Assembly (NCBI GenBank): GCA_026874595.1
Contig: CM049314.1
Span: 76,152,300 to 76,216,299, forward strand
Origin: Sipunculus nudus
Taxonomy: Eukaryota > Annelida > Sipuncula > Golfingiida > Sipunculidae
Length of the DNA stretch: 64,000 nucleotides
Reading direction: 5' to 3'
The notes under the pieces were generated by a model that was not told the origin of the DNA, made no database searches, and was given only the letters and a program-made list of their open reading frames with translations. Positions 11,669-25,372 of this stretch are shown piece by piece (within the stretch, counting starts at the first letter, position 1; each line of letters starts with the position of its first letter). Made by a program: the position numbers and the translations under genes.

Positions 11669-12429
11669 AGTTATAACAGAGGAGTGGATAAGACCAAGTA
11701 CTGAAAAACACTGAAGCAGACCAGTATATACTGAATAAGTGATGAGTCAGTGAAAGAAAATGTCTGGTTTGCGTTCATAAATTCTTGTCTGATGAGTCTG
11801 ACATAGGAACTCCACACCCTTGGTCAGAAGAGATTTTGCCATAATGATAAGGATGGTAAACCTTTGCCTCCCTCTGAATTTAGTGTACTTTGGTGGTAAT
11901 GACTATTGCTTTTTGTTTTCCTGTGTACTTCCGTATTTCTTTTGTATATTTTGGTATTCAGATTTTAACAGGGTTGGCACAACCTTCCCAGAGGGAATGA
12001 AGGGAAGGGAAGAAATACTTATTTCTTAATTTTTAAGCTCCTTCAACAGTGTTTCCACTGTTAAAATATATAATTATCTTATCATTATTAGCCAATCACA
12101 TACTGCTGGGCTTGTCATATAATTTCGTTAGCCACATCAGTGTTAGGCTTTTATACAGACACGAGGTGGCTCTACCCTTGCGCTACATTCACTGCTTATG
12201 TTAGCAAATTTTATCCATAAGCATTAACTATGGCATATTTTGAAAGAGTACCACCAGTTAAATATTCATTTGGGCCCCTCTGGATGTCTTCTAGTTTGGC
12301 AGATATATCTATATAATATATAATATAGGTAAAATACTGTGAGATATAAATGAACTTGCATGTATTTTTTTCACTTTTTAAAAAATACATGAATAAATGA
12401 TTATCTGAGATTTTGTATGGATTTTACCA
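11669..12429. other. Region upstream of IWS1, no gene seen
   Basis: AT-rich, with no splice-consistent exon recognised. It would contain distal promoter sequence if the candidate start at 12508/12520 is right. Confidence 0.5.
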
Positions 12430-12457
12430 TATAAAGGGCGTAGGTTGGGGGCGGGTT
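12430..12457 (+). promoter_or_regulatory. Candidate core promoter: TATA-like box and GC box
   Basis: TATAAAG lies at 12430-12436 and GGGGGCGGG (Sp1/KLF-like) at 12447-12455. They sit 70-90 bases upstream of the candidate IWS1 start codons at 12508 and 12520. Spacing would allow a start site near 12460 and a 50-60 nt leader. This is only motif matching in AT-rich DNA: the GC box lies downstream of the TATA box, which is atypical, and the true promoter could lie further upstream with a separate first exon. Confidence 0.25.
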
Positions 12458-12519
12458 TGAGCTAAATTTTTAGTGCCAATTCTGTTAAGGACTTTAGCAG
12501 AAGTGGTATGTGTGCATCA

Positions 12520-12547
12520 ATGACTAAACCTTCTAAGCAAAATCGGG
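12520..12547 (+). CDS. IWS1: IWS1 candidate exon 1 (start exon, tentative)
   Basis: An ATG at 12520 opens MTKPSKQNR and stops in phase 1 at a strong GTGAGT donor (12548). This is exactly the phase needed by the exon at 12658 and leaves a 110-nt intron. An in-frame ATG at 12508 has a better Kozak context (G at -3) and would add MCAS. Upstream the frame stays open back to a TAA at 12463-12465. The peptide does not resemble the acidic start of vertebrate IWS1, so a different upstream start exon is possible. Confidence 0.35.
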
Positions 12548-15500
12548 GTGAGTATTCTAATGGGACAGCATATTCTGTTTGGAACTTTATGATACACATA
12601 GCTATGAACTGCTGAATTTAAGTGATGTTATTATTGCTGTATTTTGGTTCTTTGCAGGGAGTACAGGGGGAGGCACTCCGCTGCAGGATGAACCAGACTA
12701 TGATGAGACCTACGACCCAAATGCACAGGTGAGAATATACCTTAATTAACTTTCATTAAACTTCTATGAACTGCCAGAATTTTAACCTTAACTGTTTTGG
12801 CAGTAAAGTTTTTGTGTCCATGTTTCAAAGCTGTTATCTCAGAAGTGAACAGTGAATAGTGAACAATGTTCAAGTGACTAACACTTTATTTATGGATGTG
12901 CATCTAGTAGATTTGGCTTATTTCCCCCCTTTGTAATGCATAAAAATATGTGGTTCCCCCGACCTTGTCAGCTGTATCATACTTGTGTACAAGTACAAGA
13001 GTCAGCACAGAGATACAGGAGACAAGAATTATGCCATTATTGGTCAGTCAGTATGTAAACAGTACTTGAGGTGACTGAGTAGTTCCGATCTAGCCTGGCA
13101 ATCTCCTCTTTAACAAGGATTCATATGCTCCTTAATGCATATACTGTGGTTGACTTTATATTTGTGAACTAAAAATTTGCAATTTCTGCATTTTGGGCAT
13201 CTCACGAGGGTTTTGCACCAGAACCTATACAATCTAAGTACAGCTGTATTTGTATTGATTTTAAATTTAGAACAAATCCTACAATACTTCGCTCATTTCT
13301 AGATCAGTATTTCACTTATGTCTGGTGTCACATGTATCTCGTGAGATTACGGCATGACTAATCTGTTTTTGCAAATTTATCATCCCCTCTTGTTCATCTT
13401 AGTTGATGGGGCATTTTATTCCCGAGGGTTTTATTTTTTGCCACCATTTCATATTCGCAAATATTGTGAAATTAAAACCCTTGCGAATAAAAAGGCAACC
13501 GCAGTATATTCCTAAAGATATTTGAATGTCAGTCTGTGACCTTATACCCTTCTCTGGGGGCTGAAGAGTAAACTACGATTAAAATTGTTTTGTCTGTTTA
13601 AAAAAGTAGAGGCCACATAATCAATGCAAGGCATACTTGTATGGTGTCAGAGACACAGTTAAAATGGAGGGTGATTTACCAGAATGCAGAGTTATATTAA
13701 TTTGCCGCACAAGCTGTGAACAAACATAACTAATGGTTTGTCTAGAATATTCTAAGTAACACTGTATTGTGAATGGCAAGGCTGTGAAAAAATTACGAAA
13801 ATGTTTGCTGCCTCATCAATACTTTCAGCACAGTTTTTGCCATGGCATGTTGTGCCACTCTGGCATCTTTTCAAGTTTTATGTCAGATGTTCTTAAAGGG
13901 GCCAAATCACCTATCTGACCTTTTAAACTTAAGGTAATCCCTTTACTTGGATCTTTTATAAAAATAGGCCAGAAAACATGTATATCAACACACACAGGTT
14001 GCTTATTTTTTTTATACCAATGTGTTTATTAAATGTTGGGGCCTGCCAAAATAAACAAAACAAATAAAACAAAGGCATCTAGCTGCAAATCATATAAGCT
14101 AGAGCTTTGCAAATGGCATTTTGCAAAAAGTGACTCTGCATATATGCAACCTACTACCTTTGGTAACAAATTTTCCTGTTTGTCAACATTGCTGTGTTTA
14201 CAAACACGTGGAAATGTCCTTCACAGAGGCATTATAAGAACTGTTCATAACCGGAATTACCCTTAGATCATTAATATATTCACAGAGAGAGCCTGAAATT
14301 AAATAAATTCTTTTTCAAACAGTAGGTGAAAGGGCACCTTTAAATGCCACTACCTTTCAGCTCAACAAGCAAATCATGGACTCACTGTTTTTATTGTTTT
14401 CAGAATGACGAAGAAATGATGGAACAGGGGTCTGCTCCTGCCAGTCCAAGTAAGTTGCATCCTTTTAACGAGAAAATTATTAAGTGTTTAATTATTCCTT
14501 TACCATTCAAAACATATAATAATAAGGTTTTACCTTTTTCAGCTACCATACATTTTTTGTGTAGCAGGATAATAAATTCTTGATTGCCATTATCATATAC
14601 AGCTAAAAATATTGCTGATGATCTTGGTAAATTACACATCTTGAGACAGTGTTTAAAATGTGTTTGTGGATTTCACAGCTTGCATGGTAAAAATAAATTT
14701 TAAACCCTGTAAAGAGCAGAGCAATTGTTAATTGGAGAGCTGTGCTGAAATTTCCTCTGGCAGAACTTAGGCCGATCACATTCAGGCTTCAATATGATTC
14801 GTTGTTAGATGAGTTTAGCAAATTAGTGAGGGTTTACTATGTGTTGTTTATTGGTTATATTGAGTTGTTTATGAGTTTGGCAAATGACTAAGGGTTTACT
14901 ATATATTCTTTAATGGTTGTATTAATTGGCAAACAGTTGATAGTTTGCTATTTATTGTTTGATGGTTGTATTTATTGATGGATGAGTTATGTGAATGGCT
15001 GAGGGTTTACTGTATATATTGTTTTATGGTTGTGCAGAAAGTCCGGGGAGCATTGGAACTCCAGTACAAGATGAAGAATACAGCAACCCCAGGAGTCCAG
15101 GGAGTCCGGGGGGAGAGGACCCAATGGAGCAGGGTAGCCCAGGACAGGTTTGTAAATATACTCCCACAAAATTATATATTTCCAAGTTTAATGCAATAAT
15201 CAATCTGAACTTGCTAGTTTACTGAGTTGCAGGACGGGTTTATCATTTACATTAAGAGAAAGGATTTACCACTTTAAAACCTCCCACTACCACCATTTAA
15301 TTCACATTTGTTGTGCATCCGTCTTAAAACTGCAAATCTGTTGTTAGAGATTAACATTTGATAAACTGTTCAGTATATTACATCATTAAATCAAATGATG
15401 CATGTCTTCCCATGATTGACACGTGAGGAGCAGGATGTGGTGGCGGTTACCATGTAGATGGGATCTGCATTTTAGTTCATGTATTCACATGTATTCCTTT

Positions 15501-18500
15501 ATATCAACTCCTGAGTTAAAGCATAATGTTACTTACCCAGCCGTGAACAGTGTCATTTGATTGCACAGACTACCATTGCTGTGCAGTTTTTGACATGACT
15601 CATGTCCACATTTTATGTATTCTTGGCTAATGGGGTAATCTCTTTTAGGTTTATAAACTGCTGTGGAGTTACAAATGCTTGTTGATGTACTTGTAGAACA
15701 GCTTTGTGCTTCAGAACAATGTCCACGGTCTTACTAGGTCACGCCTGATAAGTGTACAGTGGTTCCCTCTATGTTGATATTACTGAATTAAACAATAAAT
15801 CAGATTTCAGGAGAACTTCTCAACACATGGTATAAACCTCTTCTGTACAACTGGTTCACACCCAAGTTACCTGTTGTAATTTGTCTGTAATGCTGATACA
15901 TGTATTCTCTTTGGTGCAATACTATTCTGTGCATATAATTGTCTCACCTCCCATGGGCTGAGACAGTGTTTGGTCTGTCGTCTTCAGCGGCGTTGTTGTC
16001 TGTGTCATTTCTTGTGAATATGATAATTTTTAATTACTTTCTCATGAAATTTGAAATTCAAATTGTTTCTACCAATATCTTGGATCAATTTGATAAATAG
16101 TGACCTTGTACTTCATCATCAAGGTCAAATAGGCTGAAATAGACATTTTTGGTGAACCCTATATGTTTTGAAGTTTCACATATTTTTCCTAAAATTTGAA
16201 ACAAGTACAAATTTTAACCAAGTACTTTGATGAGTTCTAAAACAGGTGACCTTGACCTGGATCTTCAAGTTTAAATTAGCTAGAATAGAAATTATATGTA
16301 AATGTTGTGACTTTTGAAGTAGTCTGTATTTTTCCTCAAAATTTGAGATCAGAAGCCCATGGGGATTGGAGTCCCATGTCTGTTTTTGCATTACAAAAAC
16401 AACCTCATTCTAGTAATATTTATGATAATCTATCTCCAGGTGGAGAGTGCAGAAGAAATGGAGCAGAATCCAGTCAGTCCAGATGGCTGTCAGAGTCCTG
16501 GTCAGGACCCCGAGAGTCCTTCTGGGCCAGTGGGTAGTCCAATAGGAACCCCAGAGGGTTCAGGCAGCCCAAGAAGTCCTGCTGGAAGCGGAAGTCCAAG
16601 GAGTCGCAGTGGGAGTCCAGCTGGGAGTGGGAGTCCAAGGAGTCCGGCTGGTAGTGGGAGTCCAAGGAGTCGAAGTGGGAGTCCAGCTGGTAGTGGGAGT
16701 CCAATGAGCCGCAGTGGAAGTCCTAGGAGTCCAGCTGGTAGTCCAAGGAGTCGGAGTGGGAGTCCAGCTGGTAGTGGGAGTCCAAGGAGTCCAGCTGGTA
16801 GTGGGAGTCCAAGGAGTCCAGCTGGAAGTGGGAGTCCAAGGAGTCCAGCTGGAAGTGGGAGTCCAAGGAGTCCAGCTGGAAGTGGGAGTCCAAGGAGCCC
16901 TAGTGGCAGTCCTGCAAGAAGTCGCAGTGGGAGTCCTAGGAGTGCCAGAAGCCGCAGTGGGAGTCAAAGAAGTCACAGTGGGAGTCCTAGGAGTGCCAGA
17001 AGCCGCAGTGGGAGTCCAAGAAGTCGCAGTGGGAGTCCTAGGAGTGCCAGAAGCCGCAGTGGGAGTCCAAGAAGTCGCAGTGGGAGTCCTAGGAGCCCTA
17101 GTGGCAGTCCTGCCAGAAGCCGCAGTGGGAGTCCTAGGAGTGCCAGAAGCCGCAGTGGGAGTCCAGCTCGCAGTGGGAGTCCTAGAAGTCGCAGTGGGAG
17201 TCCTGCAGGCAATGCTCCAGGAAGTCCAGAGGGTCCAAGAGGAAGTCCACACAGTGGAGCAGGGTCTGGTAAAGGTGGATCTGGATCTCCTCGAAGTTTT
17301 GCCTCAGGATCTCAGAAGATTCCACCAGGCAGTCCACAGAGTGGAGATGAACAGGAGGGTGGACGAGCGAGTCCAGTGGGACTGAGTGCACTTGGGAGTC
17401 CGGGAGGGAGTCAAAGTGATCCTGGCAGTCCACCAGGGAGTCCGACTCAGGTGGAGCCAACAGCCTCAGCCTCTGCTCAGCAGTATGTAGATGTGTTTTG
17501 CTATAAAGTATGGCTAGCTTTTGGGGAAACTAATATCACTTTATCAGCACATTTTCCAAATTTTTTAAATTAAGGAAAATTCTCAGAAAAATGTTAATAC
17601 TGGTTATCAGGAAGGATATTAGCAATGGAATATTAAATTTTGATGAAAAGGTCTGTAAATTTGATTGAGAAATCATGCCTTGCAGCAACATAGTTATGGT
17701 AGCATAATAGACGTTGTATCACAATGCCTTTATGTATCGAAGAGAAAATTCATGTTTTGAATGAATTAATTTGTTATGAAATGTCAGTGTCTGTTGTCAC
17801 AATGTATCAATAAATAATCAGTGAAACAGGTAGTGTAGAGGCATAGCAAATCATGCTATGTCTTTCCGTCACCTGGTAATGGGGAAGTGGAAATTTATGG
17901 AATTTAAAATGCGTTGGATACAGGCCCTTAGATATTCTAATTATGTCATTATTTATTCTCTTTTATTTATTTAGCTCTAGAAAATGGAACTGCATTATCA
18001 GTTTTAATATTCATAGGAAAACTAATTGCATTGTGATTTCATGCAAACCTGAAACTTCAGTCAGCTGTAATTAATAGTATTTGACATGTTGAGTTACTTA
18101 CAAGGAACAGAAGTACTCAAAATGTTAAAATCTAAAATGCTAATAAGTTATAATCAATCAGTTTTTAGCTCAGCTGACTATAAGTCATCTGAGCTATAGT
18201 CGTGGTCCATTGTCCGTCGTCCGTCCGTCTGTCCGTCCGTCCGTCCGTCCGTAGATGTGGCACGTTTTGAAACCGTAAGACCTAGGAATCCAAAATTCAG
18301 CATAATGTTAGATGTCCCCAAGATCTCCTACCAAGCCGAAAACAGGGTCTTTGCGACTTCATTCCTTTGAGAAATTAAGGAAAAACCTCAATTTTTTATT
18401 AAAAACCTATTTTCACACTTTAGGACTGCCTAATATCAAAACCACTCATCTGTTTTTCCTCATATTTCCTATAAATAATCCTCTATATAATTCCTATGTA

Positions 18501-21500
18501 CATGCCAGAAATTAGGTCTGTATTATTTAATTTAAAAAAATTATGGGCCCAAACATAATGCATTTTGTAAATAATCAGGAAAGAAATTTTATCACTTAAC
18601 ACAAAACTTGTTAAAGCTAAGCACTTTTTTTCCAGTAATATTACTTTTATTAATCAAAATTAAATTGTATACCCAAAATTAGATCAAAATCTTTTAAATT
18701 TTTAAAAATATTAGCAAAAATAAAAAATTGGTACCTTAAATTTTGCCCAACTTTGACCATGGCACGTTTTTTTGCTGTAACTGCTGTGGATTTAATTTTC
18801 ACAGCATGTTTTTGTTAGCATTTCAACTGTTAACACCAAAAATTTGAAACCAGTTGATCAAAAACTGTAGATTTTATTCAAGTTTTCAAGCACCATGTCA
18901 CATATTGCTAGTGTTATGCAGTTTGCTAGAGCTCAGCTCCCGAGCTTCAGCTCTAAGTTCCTTAAATTTGGCATACAGTTAGATTTCTCCAAAATCCCCT
19001 ACCATGCCAAGAATTTGGTCACTAGGACTTAATTCCCTCGAGATATCAATGAAAAACTTCATTTTTCCATTAAAAACCCAATGTTACACTTTAAGACTGC
19101 CTAATATCAAAACCACTGATCTGACTTTGATCATATATAATATACATATTTTTCTATACATTCACTATGCACATGCCAGAAATGATGTCAGTATTGTGTA
19201 TTTTTTAGCTCAGCTGACTATAAGTCATCTGAGCTATAGTCGTGGTCCATTGTCCGTCGTCCGTCCGTCTGTCCGTCCGTCCGTCCGTCAGTCCGTCCGT
19301 CCGTCCGTCCGTCCGTCCGTAGATGTGGCACGTTTTGAAACCGTAAGACTTAGGAATCCAAAATTTGGCATAATGTTAGCTGTCCCCAAGATCTCCTACC
19401 AAGCCGAAAACTGGGTCTTTGCGACTTTGTTCCTTTGAGAAATTAAGGAAAAACCTCAATTTTTTATTAAAAACCTATTTTCACACTTTAGGGCTGCCTA
19501 ATATCAAAACCACTCATCTGTTTTTCCTCATATTTACCATAAATATTCCTTGATATAGTTCCTATGTACATGCCTGAAATTATGTCTGTATTATATAATT
19601 TAAGAAAGTTATGGGCCAGAACATAATGCATTTTGTAAAAAATCAGGAAAGATATTTGATCACTTAACACAAAACTTGTTAAAGCTATGGACTTTTTTTC
19701 AAGTAATATAACTTTAATTAATCAAAATTAAATTGTATACCCAAAATTAGATCAAAATCTTTTAAATTTTTTAAAATATTAGCAAAAACAAAAAATTGGT
19801 ACCTTAAATTTTGCCTAACTTTGACCATGGCACGTTTTTTTCCTGTAAGTACTGTGGATTTAATTTTCTCAGCCTGTTTTTGTTAGCATTTTGTCTGTTA
19901 ACACCAAAAAATTTGAAACCAGTTGATCAAAAACTGTAGATTTTATTCAAGTTTTCAAGCACCATGTAACATATTGTTTACATCAGGCTAGTGTTATGCA
20001 GTTTGCAAGAGCTCAGCTCCCCAGCTTAAGCTCTCAGTTCCTAAAATCTGGCATACAATTAGATGTCTCTAAAATTCCCTACCATGCCAAGAATTTGGTC
20101 ACTAGGACTTAATACCTTTGAGATATTAATGAAAAACTTCATTTTTCAATTAAAAACCCATTATTACACTTCAATACTGCCTAATATCAAAACCACTGAT
20201 CTGACTTTAATCATATATAATATACATGTTTTTCAATACATTCTCTGTGCACATGCCAGAAATGATGTCAGTATTGCGTAATTGTTTTAAGTTATGGGCC
20301 CAAACAATATGCACTTTGTAAAAAATCAAGAAATACATTTACTCCCTTAACAAGGGGCTTGCTGAAGCTAGAGATTTTTTGTCAGGGATGTAACATTATT
20401 TAATCAAGATTCAATTGAATACCCAAAATTAGTTCTGAATTTTTAAAATTTTATAAGTTATTAGTATAAATATAAAATTAGTACCTTAAATTTTGCCCAA
20501 CTTTGACCATTTCACTTTTGTTTAATGTGAGCTCTGTTTATATAATTTTCATATCATGCACACACATGGATTTCAGCTTTTTAGTTTAGAAAGCTGAAAG
20601 AAATTGGCAAAAAATTGTAGCTTTTATTAATGTTTTTATGAGACCATGTCAGACCTTGGCTCTCTCCAGCCACTCTTGAGTCACCTGTATGTTGACCTTG
20701 TTGAACTTTCAGCAAATTATGCACGCTTGAGGCGAGGCAGATACCGGGGCAGCAAGGCAGCTTATGGCCAGCCACAGTTGATCCAGGTGTCCAACCCAAC
20801 TCATCAAGTAGTTTTAACCAACAACATAACAATAAATTAATCAATTTTTATTGGTTTTTAATAACAAATTAAAGAAAAATAGAAAAGGAATTTGTTAGTT
20901 TATATTAATAGGGAAATAACTTGCAGTTACTGATGATATAAGAATCTTGTATTGATAGATAGAATGTCACGTATTCCAAATAACACCATGCAGTCACCTA
21001 TGGCATTTTTTAGTTCAATTTTAATAATAAAAAAATAAATCATATTATTCATTACTAATCATTAGGGATCATATGAAGGAAATTAATGATAGACAAAGAT
21101 GCAGTTGATAATATTAATCTAGATTCCTACTGTGTCTAGTGTGTACATTGATGTGAAATTAGTCCCAATTAAATATATCACATTTATTTTTTTTTTAATA
21201 TAAATAAAAGCCATAAAACCAGGTACTTATGATCATAATTTAAATGTGTGAATTTTGTACATTCTGGATTCTCAACACCATTGTTTGGTGAAAACTGAAT
21301 AAATACCAGACATGGTGGGAATACTTTGCAATTGTATTTAAATACGAATATGAATATGTACTCCATTATAAAATTTCTTGCATAAAGAATGGGAATTCAG
21401 GAAAAAATGAAAGTATATGAATACCAGTGCAAATACTTTCCAAATGTATTCATGAATGCATTCATGAATATATTCTTTAATATTATTTTAATAATCATAT

Positions 21501-24500
21501 CAGTTATATTTCATTTTAAAAATCATACGATTCTCTTATTATTTTAAATAAAAATTATATCTGGGACAATATTTGTAATTTTTTTAATAAATAGTTAAAC
21601 TCTTATATTATATGTTCTGCTTATAAGTTATATGGCCAAGTCAAAATCTGTGTGACAATAGTACTCCATTTGTTAATAAAATAAATGAAATCAATTCTCT
21701 TCTCTGTCTCCAAAGGTACTATCAAAATCATACATAAGCTTAACAACAACAACTCATAATACAGCTTATACTTATTACCACACAAAACCAGCATGTGCCT
21801 CATTTCTAAATCATATTTTTTTATCATATATAACAGCTGAGCGCCGTGACCCATAGGTCCCTTGTTTTAAGTTATGGGCCCAAACATAATGCACTTTGTA
21901 AAAAAATCAAGAAATATATTTACTCCCTTAACAAGGGCATTGCTGAAGCTAGAGATCTTTTTTGTCAGGGATGTAACATTATTTAATCAAGATTCAATTG
22001 AATACCCAAAATTAGTTCTGAATTTTTCAAATTTTATAAGTTATTAGTATAAATATAAAATTAGTACCTTAAATTTTGCCCAACTGTGACCATGGCATGT
22101 TTGTTTCCCGTGAGCACTGTTGATATAATTTTCATATCATGCACACATAAGGATTTCAGCTTTTTAGTTTAGAAAGCTGAAAGAAATTTGCAAAATATTG
22201 TAGCTTTTATTAATGTTTTTTATGAGACCTTGTCAGACTTTGGCTCTCTCCAGCCCCTCTTGAGTCACCTGTATGTCGACCTTGTTGACCTTTCTTCAAA
22301 TTATGCACGCTTGAGGGGAGAATCCAGGCAGCTTATGGCCAGCCACAGTTGATCCAGATGTTCAACCCAACTCATCTAGTAGTTTTAACCAACAACATAA
22401 CAATAAACAATAAATTAATAAATTTTTATTGGTTTTTAATAACAAATTAAAGAAAAATAGAAAAGGAATTTGTTAGTTTATAATAACAGGAAATTAACTT
22501 GCAGTTACTGATGATATAAGAATCTTGTATCGATGGGTAGAATGTCACATATTCCAAATAACACCATGCAGTCACCTATGGCATTTTTCAGTTCATTTTT
22601 AATGATAAAGAAGTAAATCATATTATTCATTACTAATCATTAAGGATTATATGAAGGAAATTAATGATAGACAAAGATGCAGTTGATAATATTAATCTAG
22701 ATTCCTACTGTGTCTAGTGTGTACATTGATGTGAAATTAGTCCAAAATGAATTTTTTACAGTTATTTTTTAATATAAATAAAAGCCATAAAACCAGGTAC
22801 TTATGATCATTATTTAAATGTGTGAATTTTGTATATTCTGGATTCTCAACATCATTGTTTGGTGAAAACTGAATAAATACCAGACATGGTGCGAATACTT
22901 TGCAATTGTATTTAAACACGAATATGAATATGTACTCCATTATAAAATTTCTTTCATAAGAATGGGAATTCAGGTAAAAATGAAAGTATATGAATACTCG
23001 TGCAAATACTTTCAAAATGTATTCATGAATGCATTCATGAATATATTCTTTAATATTATTTTAATAATCATATCAGTTATATTTCATTTTAAAAAATCAT
23101 ATGATTCTCTTATTATTTTTAATAAAAATTATATTTGGGACAATATTTGTAATTTTTTTAATAAATAGTTAAACTCTTATATTATATGTTCTGCTTATAA
23201 GTTATATGGCCAAGTCAAAATATGTGTGACAGTAGTACTCCATTTGTTAATAAAATAAATGAAATCAATCCTCTTCCCTGTCTCCAAAGGTACTATCAAA
23301 ATCATACATAAGCTAAACAACAACAACTCATAATACAGCTTATATTTATTACCACACAAAACCAGCATGTGCCTCATTTCTAAATAATATTTTTTAATTA
23401 ATAATTAATATATAGGTCCCTTGTTAAAATCCTATTTTCACACTTCAGGACTGCCTAATATCAAAACCACTCATCTGTTTGTCCTCATATTTACTATAAA
23501 TATTCCTCTATATAGTTCCTATGTACATGCCAGAAATTAAGTCTGTAAAGTATAAATTCTTTAAGTTATGGGCCCAAACATAATGGACTTTGTAAAAAAT
23601 CAGGAAAAATAATAACTCACTTAACATGAACAATTTTGAAACAAGAGTCTATTTTCTCAAGTATATAACTATGTTTAATTAAGATTCAATTGTTTACCAA
23701 AAATTAGATCTGAATTTTGTAAATTTTTTAAGTTCTTAGCATAAAAAAAAAATCAGTACCTTAAATTTTGCCCAACTTTGACCATGGCACGTTTTTTTCC
23801 TGTAAGCACCATTGATTTAATTTTCACAGCGTGTAAACATAAATATTTAGTTTGTCTAAATCTGAAATTTGAAAATAAAAGCTTGAAAATTAAGCTGGTT
23901 ATTGATTTTTTTTCTGTAGTCACTTGCTTTGATTACAGATGCAGGGTCCCACTCCAGGTCACTGGAAGTCAGCTATGCCAGGGTTTCTGATTTGTTACAG
24001 TCACTGGGGGAGATCCCCTGCTGTGACAGGTGTACAGTTATTCTCATATCACCACCCCAATCACCCCCCCCCCCCCCACCGGCAAACCCAACCCACCAAG
24101 TGTTATGCAGTAATTGTTATTGTTTTCACTGTATCTCCTTAATTGTAATGCTGTTTCAACTTTCCTTGAAAAAATAATTCAAGGTGTAATCCAGAAGAAG
24201 CAATGTTGTGTAATGTAGCATTTTTAAAGAAATCAATTTTCTTTTAAATGATTTTAACAAATATAAATGAACCCATCAGTATGCTTTAATTATTATAAAA
24301 TATGAAGCACATTATGGATAAATAAAGACACAATTAAAAATTGTGAAATCTAAATCAAGTATTATTTTTAGATATTTATTGTTTTGCAGATTTAAAAGAT
24401 ATATTTTTGTGGTAAAAAATAAATAAACATTTGTATGCATGATGTGGTGTTATCTGACAAGATTGAGATTTATGATGATGCAATTGAGAATTATGAATCA

Positions 24501-25322
24501 ACTTTTATATTCAGATATATATGTTAAATTGGAAATGTATAAAAATATAAACTTAAATTAGAAAATAATTGATAAAAAAATCAGGATTTAATACAAACAT
24601 TTGTTCATTATTTTCCTGCCTCAGCAGAATTTGAGATCAGGCTTTGTTTGCCCTGTTTTATGTTGTTAATTAGCTATATTTCAACTGTATACATTTCATA
24701 AAAAAATACATATATATTTAATAATATATATTATACAAAAATAGATGCAATTGAACAAATGTGTAAACTACTGAAATGTCAACAGTTAATCGAAAAACCA
24801 ACTAATGATCATGGTAATAGTACAGATCATTTGTTCACAAACTGCTCACATGCTTTAGTTTCAACATTAGGAAACACATGGTCAGGTCACAAAATATTTT
24901 TTGCAACAATTTCTTGCTCATCAGTACAAACCAATCATATAAACCAACCATGGCCTTTATTACCTCTTCCTCTTACACTTTATCTCCATTAGATATTATT
25001 TTAGATTTTTACCTTCAAGGTTAACGTCAGCTGAGCACAGAGACCCATAGGTCCCTTGTTCCTGATTAGGCCACCCCCATATGAACCTGCAGGCTACTGT
25101 CAGTTTTGTGTAAAATCTCTGTTGTTGTTGTACAGTCTGTAACAACAACTCTGTCTGTTATAATGGATTTTCCTCTTTTTCTTTCAGGGAAGCGGCAGGG
25201 TCAGACAAGGAAGATGCAGGTAACTTCATCGGTTTCTCAAACCTTGATGTGTCATGGCCACTTCAACCCTCATAACATTTCAGACCTGCTGTCTTTGTTT
25301 GCTTTAACCCTTTTTATAACTG

Positions 25323-25372
<50 letters not shown>

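Noticed and set aside
16474-17460. Several long open frames on both strands (for example 230 aa minus and 223 aa plus) over the repeat exon
   Set aside because: The 27- and 30-bp units are multiples of three without stops, so all frames stay open. Only the SP/RS frame fits the splice phases of IWS1.
17451-17460. Alternative exon 5 donor CAG|GTGGAG at 17451
   Set aside because: It is a good local match but gives phase 0, which leads to a stop codon in exon 7. The GTATGT at 17483 keeps the frame through to the IWS1 C-terminus.
24759-24992. Open frame with reverse-transcriptase-like vocabulary ([18 protein letters not shown]...)
   Set aside because: It is short, lies in element B, and the related copy at about 53430 is interrupted by poly-A and stops. 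I found no catalytic motif to support a retroelement gene.
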